The notes beneath the pieces are model-generated. The model ran no database searches. It saw nothing but the letters and a program-made list of their open reading frames with translations, and had not been told where the DNA came from. Below, piece after piece: positions 32,468 to 41,974 of a DNA stretch of 64,000 nt. This DNA comes from Streptomyces californicus (GTDB taxonomy: Bacteria; Actinomycetota; Actinomycetes; Streptomycetales; Streptomycetaceae), in assembly GCF_000717645.1 (NCBI RefSeq), contig NZ_JNZZ01000024.1:32758-96757 (forward strand), in the 5' to 3' direction. Each line of letters starts with the position of its first letter. Positions within the stretch are counted from its first letter, which is position 1. A program made the translations under genes and the position numbers.

Positions 32468-34294
32468 GTGGAACGCACCGGACCAACCGTCAGACTGTCC
32501 CGACTTCTGGCCGCCTGCTCGGCCGGCCTGATCGCCGCCGGGGCCTTGGTCGCCACGGCCCCGGCGGCCGGCGCCGCCGACACGGACCTGGCACGCAACG
32601 GCGGCTTCGAGGCGGGCCTGGACGGCTGGAGCTGCGCCAACGGCAGCGGGGCGGCGGTCACCACGCCCAAGCGCACCGGAACCTCCGCACTCCGGGCCAC
32701 CCCGGCCGGCAGCGACCACGCCAAGTGCGCCCAGAGCGTCACCGTGAAGCCAAACTCCACGTACACGCTGAGCGCCTGGGTGCAGGGCAGCTACGTCTAC
32801 CTCGGCGCGTCCGGCACCGGCACCACCGACGTCTCCACCTGGACCCAGTCGCCCGGAGCGTGGAAGCAGCTCACCACCACGTTCACGACCGGCCCGTCCA
32901 CCACCTCCGTCAGCGTCTACACCCACGGCTGGTACGGCACCCCGGCCTACTACGCCGACGACGTCACCCTCATCGGCCCCGGCGGCGACCCCGTGGTGAT
33001 CCCGGCCGTTCCCGCCGGCCTCAAGCAGACCGCGACCACGTCCACCTCCGTCGCGCTCTCCTGGAACGCCGTCTCCGGAGCGAGCGGCTACCACGTCTAC
33101 CGGGGCGGCACGAAGGTCGCCACGGTCACCGGCCCCTCCGCCACCGTGACCGGCCTGACGCCCTCGACCGCGTACAGTTTCCAGGTCACCGCCTCCAACG
33201 CGGCCGGCGAGTCCGCGAAGTCGGCGGCGCTCGGCGTGACCACCGCCGCGGGCGGCGGGGGCGGCGGAGGCGCCGAGCTTCCGGCCCGGGCGCTCGTCGG
33301 CTACCTGCACTCCAGCTTCGCCAACGGCTCCGGCTACACGCGGATGGCGGACGTGCCCGCCTCCTGGGACGTCATCAACCTCGCCTTCGGCGAACCCACC
33401 TCCGTCACCTCCGGCGACATCCGCTTCTCGCTCTGCCCGGTCGCCGAGTGCCCGAACGTGGAGTCCGAGGCCGAGTTCAAGGCCGCGATCAAGGCCAAGC
33501 AGGCCGCGGGCAAGAAGGTGCTGATCTCGATCGGCGGCCAGAACGGCCAGGTCCAGCTCAACTCCACCGCCGCCCGCGACGCCTTCGTCACCTCGGTCTC
33601 GAAGATCATCGACACCTACGGCCTCGACGGCCTCGACATCGACTTCGAGGGCCACTCCCTCTCGCTGAACAAGGGCGACACCGACTTCCGCAACCCGACC
33701 TCGCCGGTCATCGTCAACCTGATCTCCGCGGTGAAGACCCTCAAGGCCAAGTACGGCTCCGACTTCGTCCTCACGATGGCCCCGGAAACCTTCTTCGTCC
33801 AGCTCGGCTACCAGTTCTACGGCTCGGGCCCCTGGGGCGGCCAGGACCCGCGCGCCGGGGCGTACCTCCCGGTGATCCACGCACTGCGCGACGACCTCAC
33901 CCTGCTGCACGTCCAGGACTACAACTCCGGCCCGATCATGGGGCTCGACAACCAGTACCACTCGATGGGCGGCGCGGACTTCCACATCGCGATGACCGAC
34001 ATGCTCCTCGCCGGCTTCCCGGTGGCGGGCGACACCACCAAGGTCTTCCCGGGCCTGCGCCCCGACCAGGTCGCCATCGGTCTCCCCGCCTCCACCCAGG
34101 CGGGCAACGGCCACACCGCCCCGGCCGAGGTCAACAAGGCGCTCGACTGCCTGACCAAGAAGACGAACTGCGGCTCCTACCAGACCCGCGGCACGTGGTC
34201 GGACCTGCGCGGCCTGATGACCTGGTCCATCAACTGGGACCGCTTCAACAACTGGGAGTTCTCGAAGAACTTCGACGCCTACTTCGGCAACTGA
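32468..34294 (+). CDS. Secreted family 18 chitinase, CBM-FnIII-GH18
   Basis: 608 residues. A Sec signal peptide (residues 1 to about 36, ending APAAGAA) precedes an N-terminal carbohydrate-binding beta-sandwich (about 37-172: LARNGGFEAGLDGW, SYTLSAWV-like strands, YYADDVTLIG). A fibronectin III domain (about 178-262) and a Gly linker lead into a GH18 catalytic barrel (about 272-608). The catalytic DxxDxDxE is D387-G-L-D-I-D-F-E394, with E394 as acid/base. KKVLISIGGQNGQ and LTMAPETFF are further GH18 landmarks. It hydrolyses chitin outside the cell. From memory, S. coelicolor chiB occupies this locus. GTG 32468 follows GGAGG. Confidence 0.95.
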   Translation: MERTGPTVRLSRLLAACSAGLIAAGALVATAPAAGAADTDLARNGGFEAGLDGWSCANGSGAAVTTPKRTGTSALRATPAGSDHAKCAQSVTVKPNSTYTLSAWVQGSYVYLGASGTGTTDVSTWTQSPGAWKQLTTTFTTGPSTTSVSVYTHGWYGTPAYYADDVTLIGPGGDPVVIPAVPAGLKQTATTSTSVALSWNAVSGASGYHVYRGGTKVATVTGPSATVTGLTPSTAYSFQVTASNAAGESAKSAALGVTTAAGGGGGGGAELPARALVGYLHSSFANGSGYTRMADVPASWDVINLAFGEPTSVTSGDIRFSLCPVAECPNVESEAEFKAAIKAKQAAGKKVLISIGGQNGQVQLNSTAARDAFVTSVSKIIDTYGLDGLDIDFEGHSLSLNKGDTDFRNPTSPVIVNLISAVKTLKAKYGSDFVLTMAPETFFVQLGYQFYGSGPWGGQDPRAGAYLPVIHALRDDLTLLHVQDYNSGPIMGLDNQYHSMGGADFHIAMTDMLLAGFPVAGDTTKVFPGLRPDQVAIGLPASTQAGNGHTAPAEVNKALDCLTKKTNCGSYQTRGTWSDLRGLMTWSINWDRFNNWEFSKNFDAYFGN

Positions 34295-35093
34295 CCCACC
34301 CCAGGGGCGCCAGCACCAACGGCCCCAGGCACCAACTGGCCAGCACGTCCAGCGGCCAGTGGTAGCCGTGCAGCACCAGACCGATGCCCGTCGCCGTGGT
34401 CAGCAGGATCGCGGCGACGGGCGTCATCCACGTCCGGGGCCAGGAGGCGCCGCGCAGCCACGCCGGGCGGGGGAGCGCCAGCAGCACCAGGGCCGAGGCC
34501 CCGTACGCCACCGCGGCCGTCGCCGTATGACCCGACGGGTAGTAGTTGACCGCCTCGGTCAGCGGCCCCTGCCGGGCGGTCGCCACCTTCAGCGGGATCA
34601 CCAGCGCGGGCACCGCGGCCATGGTCAGGGCCGCGCACACGGCGAGCCCCAGGGCGCGGCGCCACAGGGCGTACCCGAGCACGCAGACCAGCACGGGCAG
34701 CGCCACCGGCATTCCGCCGAGATCGGAGAAGAGCTGGGTGAGGGCGGCGGGCCCGCGCCCGAACAGCCGAGCGCCCACCCGTTCGTCCAGTCGCAGGAGC
34801 GGGCCCTCGACGGCGACCTGCCAGGTGATCAGCGCGAAGAGGACCGCGAGGAGACCGAGGACGCCGGAGACGAAGGGGGCCGGCCACCCGGGAACAGGGG
34901 GGGTTGTTCCGGGATGGCCGGCGGGATCGGTTCGCCGCGCGCCCCGGGGGGTGTGGGGCGGGCGGCCGTCCGATCGGTGAGGAGTCCCGGAGCCGTCGGC
35001 TCCGGCATGCGCGAACGCACGCCCCGGGCGGTGCTGGGGAAGCCCCGGCCCGGAGTCGGCCGAGGTTTCCCGCGGCCGAGGTGTTTCTCTCAT
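34245..35093 (-). CDS. PAP2-family membrane phosphatase
   Basis: 282 residues. After a Pro/Arg-rich N-terminal region come about six membrane helices with the three PAP2 motifs: KVATARQGP (variant of KxxxxxxRP), YYPSGHTATAAV (PSGH) and GIGLVLHGYHWPLDVLAS (HxxxD). It likely dephosphorylates lipid phosphates or undecaprenyl pyrophosphate at the outer membrane face. Its last codons overlap the 3' end of the convergent chitinase gene by 50 bp, so the Ser/Arg-rich tail may be dispensable. The start is uncertain: ATG 35093 is chosen without a clear ribosome binding site. Confidence 0.8.
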   Translation of the reverse strand: MRETPRPRETSADSGPGLPQHRPGRAFAHAGADGSGTPHRSDGRPPHTPRGARRTDPAGHPGTTPPVPGWPAPFVSGVLGLLAVLFALITWQVAVEGPLLRLDERVGARLFGRGPAALTQLFSDLGGMPVALPVLVCVLGYALWRRALGLAVCAALTMAAVPALVIPLKVATARQGPLTEAVNYYPSGHTATAAVAYGASALVLLALPRPAWLRGASWPRTWMTPVAAILLTTATGIGLVLHGYHWPLDVLASWCLGPLVLAPLGWVSCRSRRRSSSRTPSC

Positions 35094-35241
35094 CTGCAGA
35101 AACCGTACGGCAGTCGGGGGGCCGCCGACAGTCGCCACCGCCACCCGCCATCGGCCCCGCACACGTTCTTCACACGCCTCACCCGGATGCCGGACGGAAG
35201 GGGCGGAAGGCCGCCCTCCGCCCGTTCCCGGGTTCGAGGCA

Positions 35242-36582
35242 TCAGAGCGTGCCGAACGCCTGCTCGATCAGGTCCAGGCCCTCGTTCAGCAGGTCCTCGC
35301 CGATCACCAGCGGCGGCAGGAAGCGCAGGACGTTGCCGTACGTGCCGCAGGTGAGGACGAGCAGCCCCTCGGCGTGGCACGCCTTCGCGAGCGCGCCCGC
35401 GGCCTCCGGGTTCGGCTCCTTCGTGCCGGACTTCACCAGCTCGATCGCGATCATCGCGCCGCGCCCGCGGATGTCGCCGATGATGTCGCCGTTCGGGAGC
35501 TTCGCCCGCATCTCGGCGAGGCGGCCCTTCATGACCTCCTCGATGCGCTTGGCCTTCCCGTTCAGGTCGAGCTCGCGCATCGTCTCGATGGCCCCGAGGG
35601 CACCGGCGCAGGCGACCGGGTTGCCCCCGTACGTACCGCCCAGGCCGCCCGCGTGCGCGGAGTCCATGATCTCGGCGCGGCCGGTGACGGCGGAGAGCGG
35701 CAGGCCGCCCGCGATGCCCTTGGCGGTGGTGATCAGGTCGGGGACGATGCCCTCGTCCTCGCAGGCGAACCACTGGCCGGTGCGGCAGAAGCCGGACTGG
35801 ATCTCGTCCGCGACGAACACGATGCCGTTGTCCTTGGCGAACTGCGCGATCGCCGGGAGGAAGCCCTTGGCGGGCTCGATGAAGCCGCCCTCGCCGAGCA
35901 CCGGCTCGATGATGATCGCGGCGACGTTCTCCGCGCCGATCTGCTTGGTGATCTCGTCGATGGCCTGCGCGGACGCCTCGGCGCCGGCGTTCTCCGCACC
36001 GGTCGGCCAGCGGTAGCCGTAGGCGACCGGAACGCGGTAGACCTCGGGGGCGAACGGGCCGAAGCCCTGCTTGTACGGCATGTTCTTCGCCGTCATGCCC
36101 ATGGTGAGGTTGGTGCGGCCGTGGTAGCCGTGGTCGAAGACGACGACGGCGGTGCGCTTGGTGTGGGCGCGGGCGATCTTCACCGCGTTCTCGACGGCCT
36201 CGGCGCCCGAGTTGAACAGCGCGGACTTCTTCGCGTGGTCGCCCGGCGTCAGCTCGGCGAGCTGCTCGCAGACCTCGACGTACCCCTCGTACGGCGTGAC
36301 CATGAAACAGGTGTGGGTGAAGTCCGCGAGCTGCGCGGAGGCCCGCCGCACGACGGCCTCGGCGGACGCGCCCACGGAGGTCACGGCGATCCCGGACCCG
36401 AAGTCGATCAGGCGGTTGCCGTCCACGTCCTCGATGATCCCGCCGCCCGCACGGGCGGTGAACACCGGCAGCGTGGAGCCCACACCTGCGGCGACGGCCG
36501 CGGTGCGCCGGGCCTGCAGCTCGACGGACTTCGGCCCGGGGATGGCGGTGACGACGCGGCGCTCCTGCGGGATTGCGGTCAT
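35242..36582 (-). CDS. gabT: 4-aminobutyrate aminotransferase
   Basis: 446 residues, class III aminotransferase. The PLP lysine is K288 (TTAKGIAGGLPL). The cofactor aspartate lies in VFVADEIQSGFCRTG, the phosphate-binding loop in FNSGAEAVENAVKIAR, and DHGYHGRTNLTMGMT and GGTYGGNPVACAGAL are typical of GabT. It converts GABA and 2-oxoglutarate to succinate semialdehyde and glutamate, the endpoint of the putrescine route encoded upstream in the window. It is monocistronic on the minus strand; no succinate semialdehyde dehydrogenase is adjacent, though the enzyme at 43287-44732 could serve. Confidence 0.95.
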   Translation of the reverse strand: MTAIPQERRVVTAIPGPKSVELQARRTAAVAAGVGSTLPVFTARAGGGIIEDVDGNRLIDFGSGIAVTSVGASAEAVVRRASAQLADFTHTCFMVTPYEGYVEVCEQLAELTPGDHAKKSALFNSGAEAVENAVKIARAHTKRTAVVVFDHGYHGRTNLTMGMTAKNMPYKQGFGPFAPEVYRVPVAYGYRWPTGAENAGAEASAQAIDEITKQIGAENVAAIIIEPVLGEGGFIEPAKGFLPAIAQFAKDNGIVFVADEIQSGFCRTGQWFACEDEGIVPDLITTAKGIAGGLPLSAVTGRAEIMDSAHAGGLGGTYGGNPVACAGALGAIETMRELDLNGKAKRIEEVMKGRLAEMRAKLPNGDIIGDIRGRGAMIAIELVKSGTKEPNPEAAGALAKACHAEGLLVLTCGTYGNVLRFLPPLVIGEDLLNEGLDLIEQAFGTL

Positions 36583-36814
36583 GAGGGGCTCCTGGGGGTG
36601 TTTCGGACGCTCTTCTTTTCTGCAGGCTAGGGGTGGGGGAGGGGTGCGGGCATGCTCCGATCGGGAGTGGTGGGGGGTGTGTCCTTGTCCTTGACGGACA
36701 GATGGCCGGATGAGGTGGTCCGGGTACCGGGAACGACCATGAGGCGGCGGACCTGAGTACTAGATTGAGCGCTGCACCGAAATACCGCCTCGGAACTTCA
36801 GGGGAGCAGTGGCG

Positions 36815-39211
36815 ATGGGCACCGAGGGCACGTACGACTCGCGGCGTGAGCAGGGCGGGCAGGGCGCGGGCGACACCGGTGCACGCCGACTCGGCCACCC
36901 TCATGGGAGCGGCGCCGAGAGCACCCGAGTGCCCAGGCCTGCCTCGTCCCCGCCTCCCATGCCTCCGATGCCGCCCCGGGCTCCTGCGGTCGGCTTCGAC
37001 GTACGGCACTGGCTCCGGGCCCACCGTGCCGAGGCCGAGCCGGGGCTCTGGCGGTACGGTCACCGGCCCCGGGTGGTGGCGGACACCGACGAGGTTCCCA
37101 CGCGTGCCCTCGTCGTGGGCGCGCTCGTATCCATCGTGTGCGGCGTACTCGTGTGGGCGATCTGGCGCACCGACTACATCGTGGTGCAGCGGCTTCCGTT
37201 GAAGCTGTTCACCCCTTCCGAATGGTGGCGCGGCGAACCCGGCCAGTCGGCGCGGACGGCCAGCGCCGTGTACAACAGCCTCTTCGCGGCCCTGTTGATC
37301 TACTTCTGCGGGCGGCTCGGCAACTGGCCGGTGCTGTACCGGAGGCTGGTCACCGACCGTCCCCAGCCGGCCAGGGCGCTCGCCGCCGCGCTCGCGGGGC
37401 TGCTGGTGGTGTGGATCGTTCTGGGTACGAGCCTGCTCCCGTTCTTCTACGCCGTCCTCCACGCACTGGTGCCGGTGTCCGTGTTTCGAGGCGATCCGGA
37501 GACGGCGGCTGTGATGGGGATGGCCGTCTACGTTCTGATCGGGGCGGCTCTGCTGTGGCCTTTCGCCCGGACGGGCGGGTGGTTGGAACTCTTCCGGAAG
37601 GCCGGCCCCGTCGCCGCCTCTCCGGAAGTCGATCCCACGCCGGGTGAGGACCCTGCGGACTGGCCCCGCCTGCGGGCAGCGGGGCAGCCCGGGGCGGCTG
37701 ACCGGCTGGCAGCCGAAACGGCAGGCGGACGCGTGAGCGATGTCGACTGCGTCAGGATCGGCCACGCCTGGTCGAAGGTGGAGGGCGGTTCGCTGTCCCC
37801 CGGCGTCTTCATCGACGGTGTCATGAAGAAGGGCGCGGCGGCGTGCCTGCACCCCTCGGGTGACCGAGACCTCCCGGTTCGCACCGCCACCCACGACCTG
37901 CTGACCGCACAGGTACGCGTGGGCGCCTATGCGGAACATCCGCGCAACCCCTCCAACCGGAGGGGTGCCGGTGCGGCACTCGACCCCACGGTCCTCGGCA
38001 CCTCGCTCCTGGCCGTCGGCCCCCACGGCTCCGACCGCACCCGGCGTCTGGTGCGTCCGGTGGTGGAGTCACTCTCGCTCCAGGCGCTGACCGGAAGCGC
38101 GGCCGTGGTCGTGGTGTCCGGCGAGGGCGCCGAACTGGGGCCCGAGAATTCCTATGACGTCGTGGTGAAGATCGGCTGTCCCGACTCGGTGTACGACCTC
38201 GACCTGTACGGAGGAATCACCGACCCGGACGAGGCCGCGATGCTTCTGTCGGAGGCGTTCACCGGTGACCTGCCGGACGTGGACAGCCGTCGCGCCGCTG
38301 TAACACTGGGACAGTTGATCGGGCCCTTCAACGCCGTCCACAGCCGCTTCCCCTCGCTGCCCGAACTTCGCGAACTCCTCGACGGTGGCAGTCGGGCGTT
38401 GGAGGGGCTCCGGGATGAACTGCACCCGGAGCAACACCGTTCCTACCTGCGGGAAGTCGACGCACGCGAGCGTCAGCTCGGAACGCCGGGAGACCTCAGC
38501 GGAGTGCTCGCGGACCGGATCGCCTTTCTCGACAGGCCCGTTTTCGACGCGTTCTTCGACACCCGCGGCCGGTCACGGCCTTTCTCCCTGCGAGCTCTGG
38601 AGCACCCGGTCCGGGTGCGTATCGTGCTGCCGGAGCGGAGCCATCCTGAAGCGTCGCGCATCCTCACCCGGCTGGTCTTCGCACAGTTCCTCTCCAGCGT
38701 CGCCGCGCGTCGCGACGCGTCTCTGTTCGCCGCGCTCGTACTCGACGACGCCGCGAGCGCGTTGACCACGGAATCCGTTCGGTCGGTGCAGCGGCTGCGG
38801 CAGCTGAACGCCGGCGCCGTGCTCGCGGTGCGGTCCCTGGACGATGTGGGGCCCCATCTCCACGCCGCGCTTCTCGGGGCGGTCGGCTGCCGGATGACGT
38901 TCCCCGGCATCACCACCTGGGAAGGCAAGCGGTTCGCCGAGGCGTGGGGGAAGGAGTGGGTCGAGACCCGCGAGGTCGCCCAGCACACCGTCTTCGCCGA
39001 CCAGCCGTTCACCCGCGCCCTGCACGCCCTGCGGAAGCTCGTCACCGGCAAGGCGGTGACCACGGACGCGGTGACGGTACGGCAGGTGGAGCGGGAGCGG
39101 TGGTCCGCCTCGGAGCTGGCCTACAGCGTCCCGGCCGGGCATGCCGTCCTGTCCCTCACCACCGTTCAGGGCGAACACGCCCCCCCGCTCCTCGTCCACC
39201 TCGACGGCTGA
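36815..39211 (+). CDS. Membrane protein with degenerate P-loop (ATP/GTP-binding-protein annotation likely)
   Basis: 798 residues. A disordered N-terminal ~60 residues (Pro-rich, PPPMPPMPPRAPA) is followed by four membrane helices at about 98-245 (ALVVGALVSIVCGVLVWAIW; NSLFAALLIYFCG; ALAAALAGLLVVWIVLGTS; MAVYVLIGAALLWPF) and a large cytoplasmic domain. The topology is that of VirD4/TraD or FtsK-like pumps. The Walker A position reads GPHGSDRT (402-409), with lysine replaced by R408 and G by D407. A Walker B-like AALVLDDAAS has D644/D645. ATP hydrolysis is therefore doubtful. ATG 36815 has GGGGAG 8 nt upstream; GTG 36809 is too close. Function unknown. Confidence 0.8.
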   Translation: MGTEGTYDSRREQGGQGAGDTGARRLGHPHGSGAESTRVPRPASSPPPMPPMPPRAPAVGFDVRHWLRAHRAEAEPGLWRYGHRPRVVADTDEVPTRALVVGALVSIVCGVLVWAIWRTDYIVVQRLPLKLFTPSEWWRGEPGQSARTASAVYNSLFAALLIYFCGRLGNWPVLYRRLVTDRPQPARALAAALAGLLVVWIVLGTSLLPFFYAVLHALVPVSVFRGDPETAAVMGMAVYVLIGAALLWPFARTGGWLELFRKAGPVAASPEVDPTPGEDPADWPRLRAAGQPGAADRLAAETAGGRVSDVDCVRIGHAWSKVEGGSLSPGVFIDGVMKKGAAACLHPSGDRDLPVRTATHDLLTAQVRVGAYAEHPRNPSNRRGAGAALDPTVLGTSLLAVGPHGSDRTRRLVRPVVESLSLQALTGSAAVVVVSGEGAELGPENSYDVVVKIGCPDSVYDLDLYGGITDPDEAAMLLSEAFTGDLPDVDSRRAAVTLGQLIGPFNAVHSRFPSLPELRELLDGGSRALEGLRDELHPEQHRSYLREVDARERQLGTPGDLSGVLADRIAFLDRPVFDAFFDTRGRSRPFSLRALEHPVRVRIVLPERSHPEASRILTRLVFAQFLSSVAARRDASLFAALVLDDAASALTTESVRSVQRLRQLNAGAVLAVRSLDDVGPHLHAALLGAVGCRMTFPGITTWEGKRFAEAWGKEWVETREVAQHTVFADQPFTRALHALRKLVTGKAVTTDAVTVRQVERERWSASELAYSVPAGHAVLSLTTVQGEHAPPLLVHLDG

Positions 39212-39330
39212 GCGGGGCGGGGCGACGGGCAGCGAGGCGGGAGCCGGCGGCGGGCCCGGCGGCGGCAGGGCGGAGGGCGCGCCACCCGCTGCGGCCGAGA
39301 GTGACAGGCCAGGGCACCGGCGCCGCCGAC

Positions 39331-39455
39331 GGGCTCGGAAGCGCCCGGTCCCATGCCCGGGCTCGGCAGCGCCCGGCCCCATGCCGGAGCCGGAGGCCCC
39401 ACGCCGCAGCCGGAAGCGCCCGGCCCCACGCCCCGGCCGGAAGTGACCGGTCCCG
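39331..39455. repeat. Degenerate 28-bp tandem repeat, about 4.5 copies
   Basis: Units begin GGGCTCGGAAGCGCCCGGTC (39331), GGGCTCGGCAGCGCCCGGCC (39359), a 20-bp deleted copy (39387), CAGCCGGAAGCGCCCGGCCC (39407) and a diverged last copy. Each complete unit ends CCCATGCC or CCCACGCC. It occupies the 424-bp gap before the PucR gene, which has no credible ORF. The rest of the gap is plain GC-rich sequence. Confidence 0.75.
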
Positions 39456-39635
39456 CGGCGGGTGTGGTTCCGGGCACTCTGCCGTCCTGGCAGAATCGGA
39501 GACGGCCGTTCATACGCGACGGCGCAAACGGCACCACCGATCCGCTCGGCGATCCGGCCCGCGACCGCGCAGGAGGGCCCGCCGGACGGACCACGGGCGC
39601 CGTGCCTCGTCCCCGACCCCGAGGGTTCCCCGCCC

Positions 39636-41210
39636 ATGCCCCCCACGCTCGCCTCGCTCGTCCAGCACCCGGCGCTCAAGCTCGTCGTCCGGGCGGGCGC
39701 GGACCGGCTCGGTACGCCCGTGCGGTGGGCCCACGCCAGCGAGCTGGCCGACCCCGTCCCGTACATGGACGGCGGCGAACTCCTCCTCGTGACCGCCACC
39801 AACCTCGACGCCGAGAACCCCGAGGCCATGCGGCGCTACGTGCGGCGGCTGGCCGGGGCCGGGGTCGCCGGGGTGGGGTTCGCGGTCGGGGTGAACTACG
39901 AGGACGTCCCGGAGGCGCTCGTCGCCGCCGCCGAGGAAGCGGGCCTCCCGCTGCTCGAAGTGCCCCGCCGCACCCCGTTCCTCGCCATCAGCAAGGCCGT
40001 CTCCGCCGCCATCGCCGCCGACCAGTACCGCGCGGTCACCGCCGGCTTCGAGGCCCAGCGCGAGCTGACGAAGGCCGCGCTCGCCGGGGACGGGCCGACC
40101 GGCCTCCTCACCCGGCTCGCCGCGCACGTCAACGGCTGGGCCGCCCTGTACGACTCCTCCGGAGCGGTGCTCGCCGCCGCCCCCGAGTGGGCCGCGCGCC
40201 GCGCCGCCGGGCTCACCCCCGACGTCGAACGCCTCCGGGGCCGCGCCGCCCCCTCCAGCATCGTCGTCGGCGACCAGGACGACCGCGTCGAGCTCCAGTC
40301 GCTCGGCACCGGCAGACGGACCCGCGGCGCGCTGGCCGTCGGCACCGGAGCCGCGCTGGGCACCGCCGAGCGGTACGCGGTCAACTCCGCCGTCGCCCTC
40401 CTCACCCTCACCACCGCACGCTCCCGCGCCCTCCACGGCGCCGAGCAGCGCCTGGGCGCCGCCGTCCTGCGCATGCTGCTCGCCGGTCAGCCCGACCACG
40501 CCCGCGCCGTCGCCGGAGACCTCTACGGCGACCTGCTCGACGCCCCGTTCCGGCTCCTCATCGCCGAGGCCGCCGCACCCAGCGGGGCCGAGGCGCTCAC
40601 CGAGACGATGGAGGCCGCCGCCGCCCGCACCGGCGAGGCGCTGCTCCTCGTCCCGGAGGCCGAGCGGGTCCTCGTACTGGCCGCCGACGGGGGCGCCGCC
40701 GTCGCCGCCTGCGCAGCCTATGCCGCGGCCCAGGACGACCGCGGCCCGCGTGAGGGCGGCGCCGCCGACGGCGACGTCGTGGTGGGGCTCTCCGCCCCCT
40801 CCGGCCCGATCGCCGTCTCCGCCGCGTACAAACAGGCCGAACAGGCCCTCTCCGTCGCCCGCCGCCGCGGCAGGGCACTGGTCGAGCACGAGGAGCTGGC
40901 GACCGGATCGGTGCTGCCGCTGCTCGCCGACGACGCGGTGCGCGCCTTCGCCGACGGCCTGCTCCGCGCGCTCCACGAGCACGACGCCAAGGGCCGCGGC
41001 GACCTCGTGGCCTCCCTGCGCGCCTGGCTCTCCCGCCACGGCCAGTGGGACGCCGCGGCCGCCGACCTCGGCGTGCACCGGCACACCCTGCGCTACCGGA
41101 TGCGCCGGGTGGAGGAGATCCTGGGCCGCTCACTGGACGACCCGGACGTCCGCATGGAGCTGTGGCTCGCCCTGAAGACGACCGAGGCGGCGATCTCCGC
41201 CGAGGAGTGA
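39636..41210 (+). CDS. PucR-family transcriptional regulator
   Basis: 524 residues. The N-terminal PucR domain (LASLVQHPALKLVVRAGADRL, ELLLVTATNL, LPLLEVPRRTPFLAISKAV) is followed by a GGDEF-like central region (DVVVGLSAPSGPIAVSAAYKQAEQALSVARR). A C-terminal HTH_30 ends the protein (WLSRHGQWDAAAADLGVHRHTLRYRMRRVEEILGRSL). Family members control purine, GABA and polyamine catabolism. It could therefore regulate gabT (3 kb upstream, opposite strand) or the downstream dehydrogenase, but this is inferred. ATG 39636 is taken from the domain start; the ribosome binding site is weak. Confidence 0.92.
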   Translation: MPPTLASLVQHPALKLVVRAGADRLGTPVRWAHASELADPVPYMDGGELLLVTATNLDAENPEAMRRYVRRLAGAGVAGVGFAVGVNYEDVPEALVAAAEEAGLPLLEVPRRTPFLAISKAVSAAIAADQYRAVTAGFEAQRELTKAALAGDGPTGLLTRLAAHVNGWAALYDSSGAVLAAAPEWAARRAAGLTPDVERLRGRAAPSSIVVGDQDDRVELQSLGTGRRTRGALAVGTGAALGTAERYAVNSAVALLTLTTARSRALHGAEQRLGAAVLRMLLAGQPDHARAVAGDLYGDLLDAPFRLLIAEAAAPSGAEALTETMEAAAARTGEALLLVPEAERVLVLAADGGAAVAACAAYAAAQDDRGPREGGAADGDVVVGLSAPSGPIAVSAAYKQAEQALSVARRRGRALVEHEELATGSVLPLLADDAVRAFADGLLRALHEHDAKGRGDLVASLRAWLSRHGQWDAAAADLGVHRHTLRYRMRRVEEILGRSLDDPDVRMELWLALKTTEAAISAEE

Positions 41211-41234
41211 ACGGCAGGGGCGCCCCGCCTCGTA

Positions 41235-41263
41235 TTGCATCGGTCGGTACAGAACTCTAGAGT
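41235..41263 (+). promoter_or_regulatory. Promoter giving a leaderless tetR mRNA
   Basis: TTGCAT (41235-41240), 17-bp spacer, then TAGAGT (41258-41263). A start site about 7 bp downstream falls on the tetR ATG (41270), and there is no Shine-Dalgarno before that ATG. The overlap with a GAACTCTAGAGTCC partial palindrome could be an autoregulatory operator. Confidence 0.6.
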
Positions 41264-41269
41264 CCCCTC

Positions 41270-41866
41270 ATGGCCCGACCGCGACAGTTCGACGAGGAAC
41301 GGGCCCTGGACGCCGCCATGCGCACGTTCTGGGAGTACGGCTACGAGGCCGCCTCCACCCAGGACCTGTGCGACGCGACGGGGCTGGGGCGCAGCAGCAT
41401 CTACAACACCTTCCGCAGCAAGCGCGAGCTGTTCGCCCGGTCGCTCGCGCGCTATCTGGACACCATGGCCGACGCCCAGGAGGCCGTGCTCGACGACGTG
41501 TCGCGCCCGCCGGGGGAGCGGGTGCGCGCCCTGCTCGACAAGATCGTGGCGGATGAGTTCGACCACCGCCCCGACGGGCGCAGCCTGGGCTGCCTGGCGG
41601 TCAACTCCACGGTCGAGCTGGCGGCCCGCGAACCGGAGGTCGCCCGGCTCCTGGACCGGGACGCCGCCCGTCGGCTGAGGAGCCTTTCCGGCGTCATCGC
41701 CGCAGGTCTGCGCGACGGCTCCATCACGTCCGGGCGGGGTCCGGACGCTCTCGCCCGATACGTCAACGCGGTGATCGGCGGCATGCGGATCGCCGCCCAG
41801 GGCGGGGCCGACCGGGCCGCCGTGCAGACCGTCGCGGACACCGCGCTGGACGCCCTGATCCGCTGA
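41270..41866 (+). CDS. TetR-family transcriptional repressor
   Basis: 198 residues. The N-terminal HTH (RALDAAMRTFWEYGYEAASTQDLCDATGLGRSSIYNTFRSKRELF in outline) is followed by a TetR_C domain typical of the AcrR/YcdC-like group (LGCLAVNSTVELAAREPEVARLL). It lies 108 bp upstream of an MFS exporter gene on the same strand, so it is the likely local repressor of that exporter. The mRNA appears leaderless (see promoter). Confidence 0.92.
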   Translation: MARPRQFDEERALDAAMRTFWEYGYEAASTQDLCDATGLGRSSIYNTFRSKRELFARSLARYLDTMADAQEAVLDDVSRPPGERVRALLDKIVADEFDHRPDGRSLGCLAVNSTVELAAREPEVARLLDRDAARRLRSLSGVIAAGLRDGSITSGRGPDALARYVNAVIGGMRIAAQGGADRAAVQTVADTALDALIR

Positions 41867-41974
41867 GGGCCGCTCGCGTCCCGTCCGGCCGCCCTTTCGG
41901 TACGGGGCGGGCCGCCGCATGCCGAAATTTTGAACTGTTCGATCCAAAACAACACTCCCAGGGGGGAACTCACC

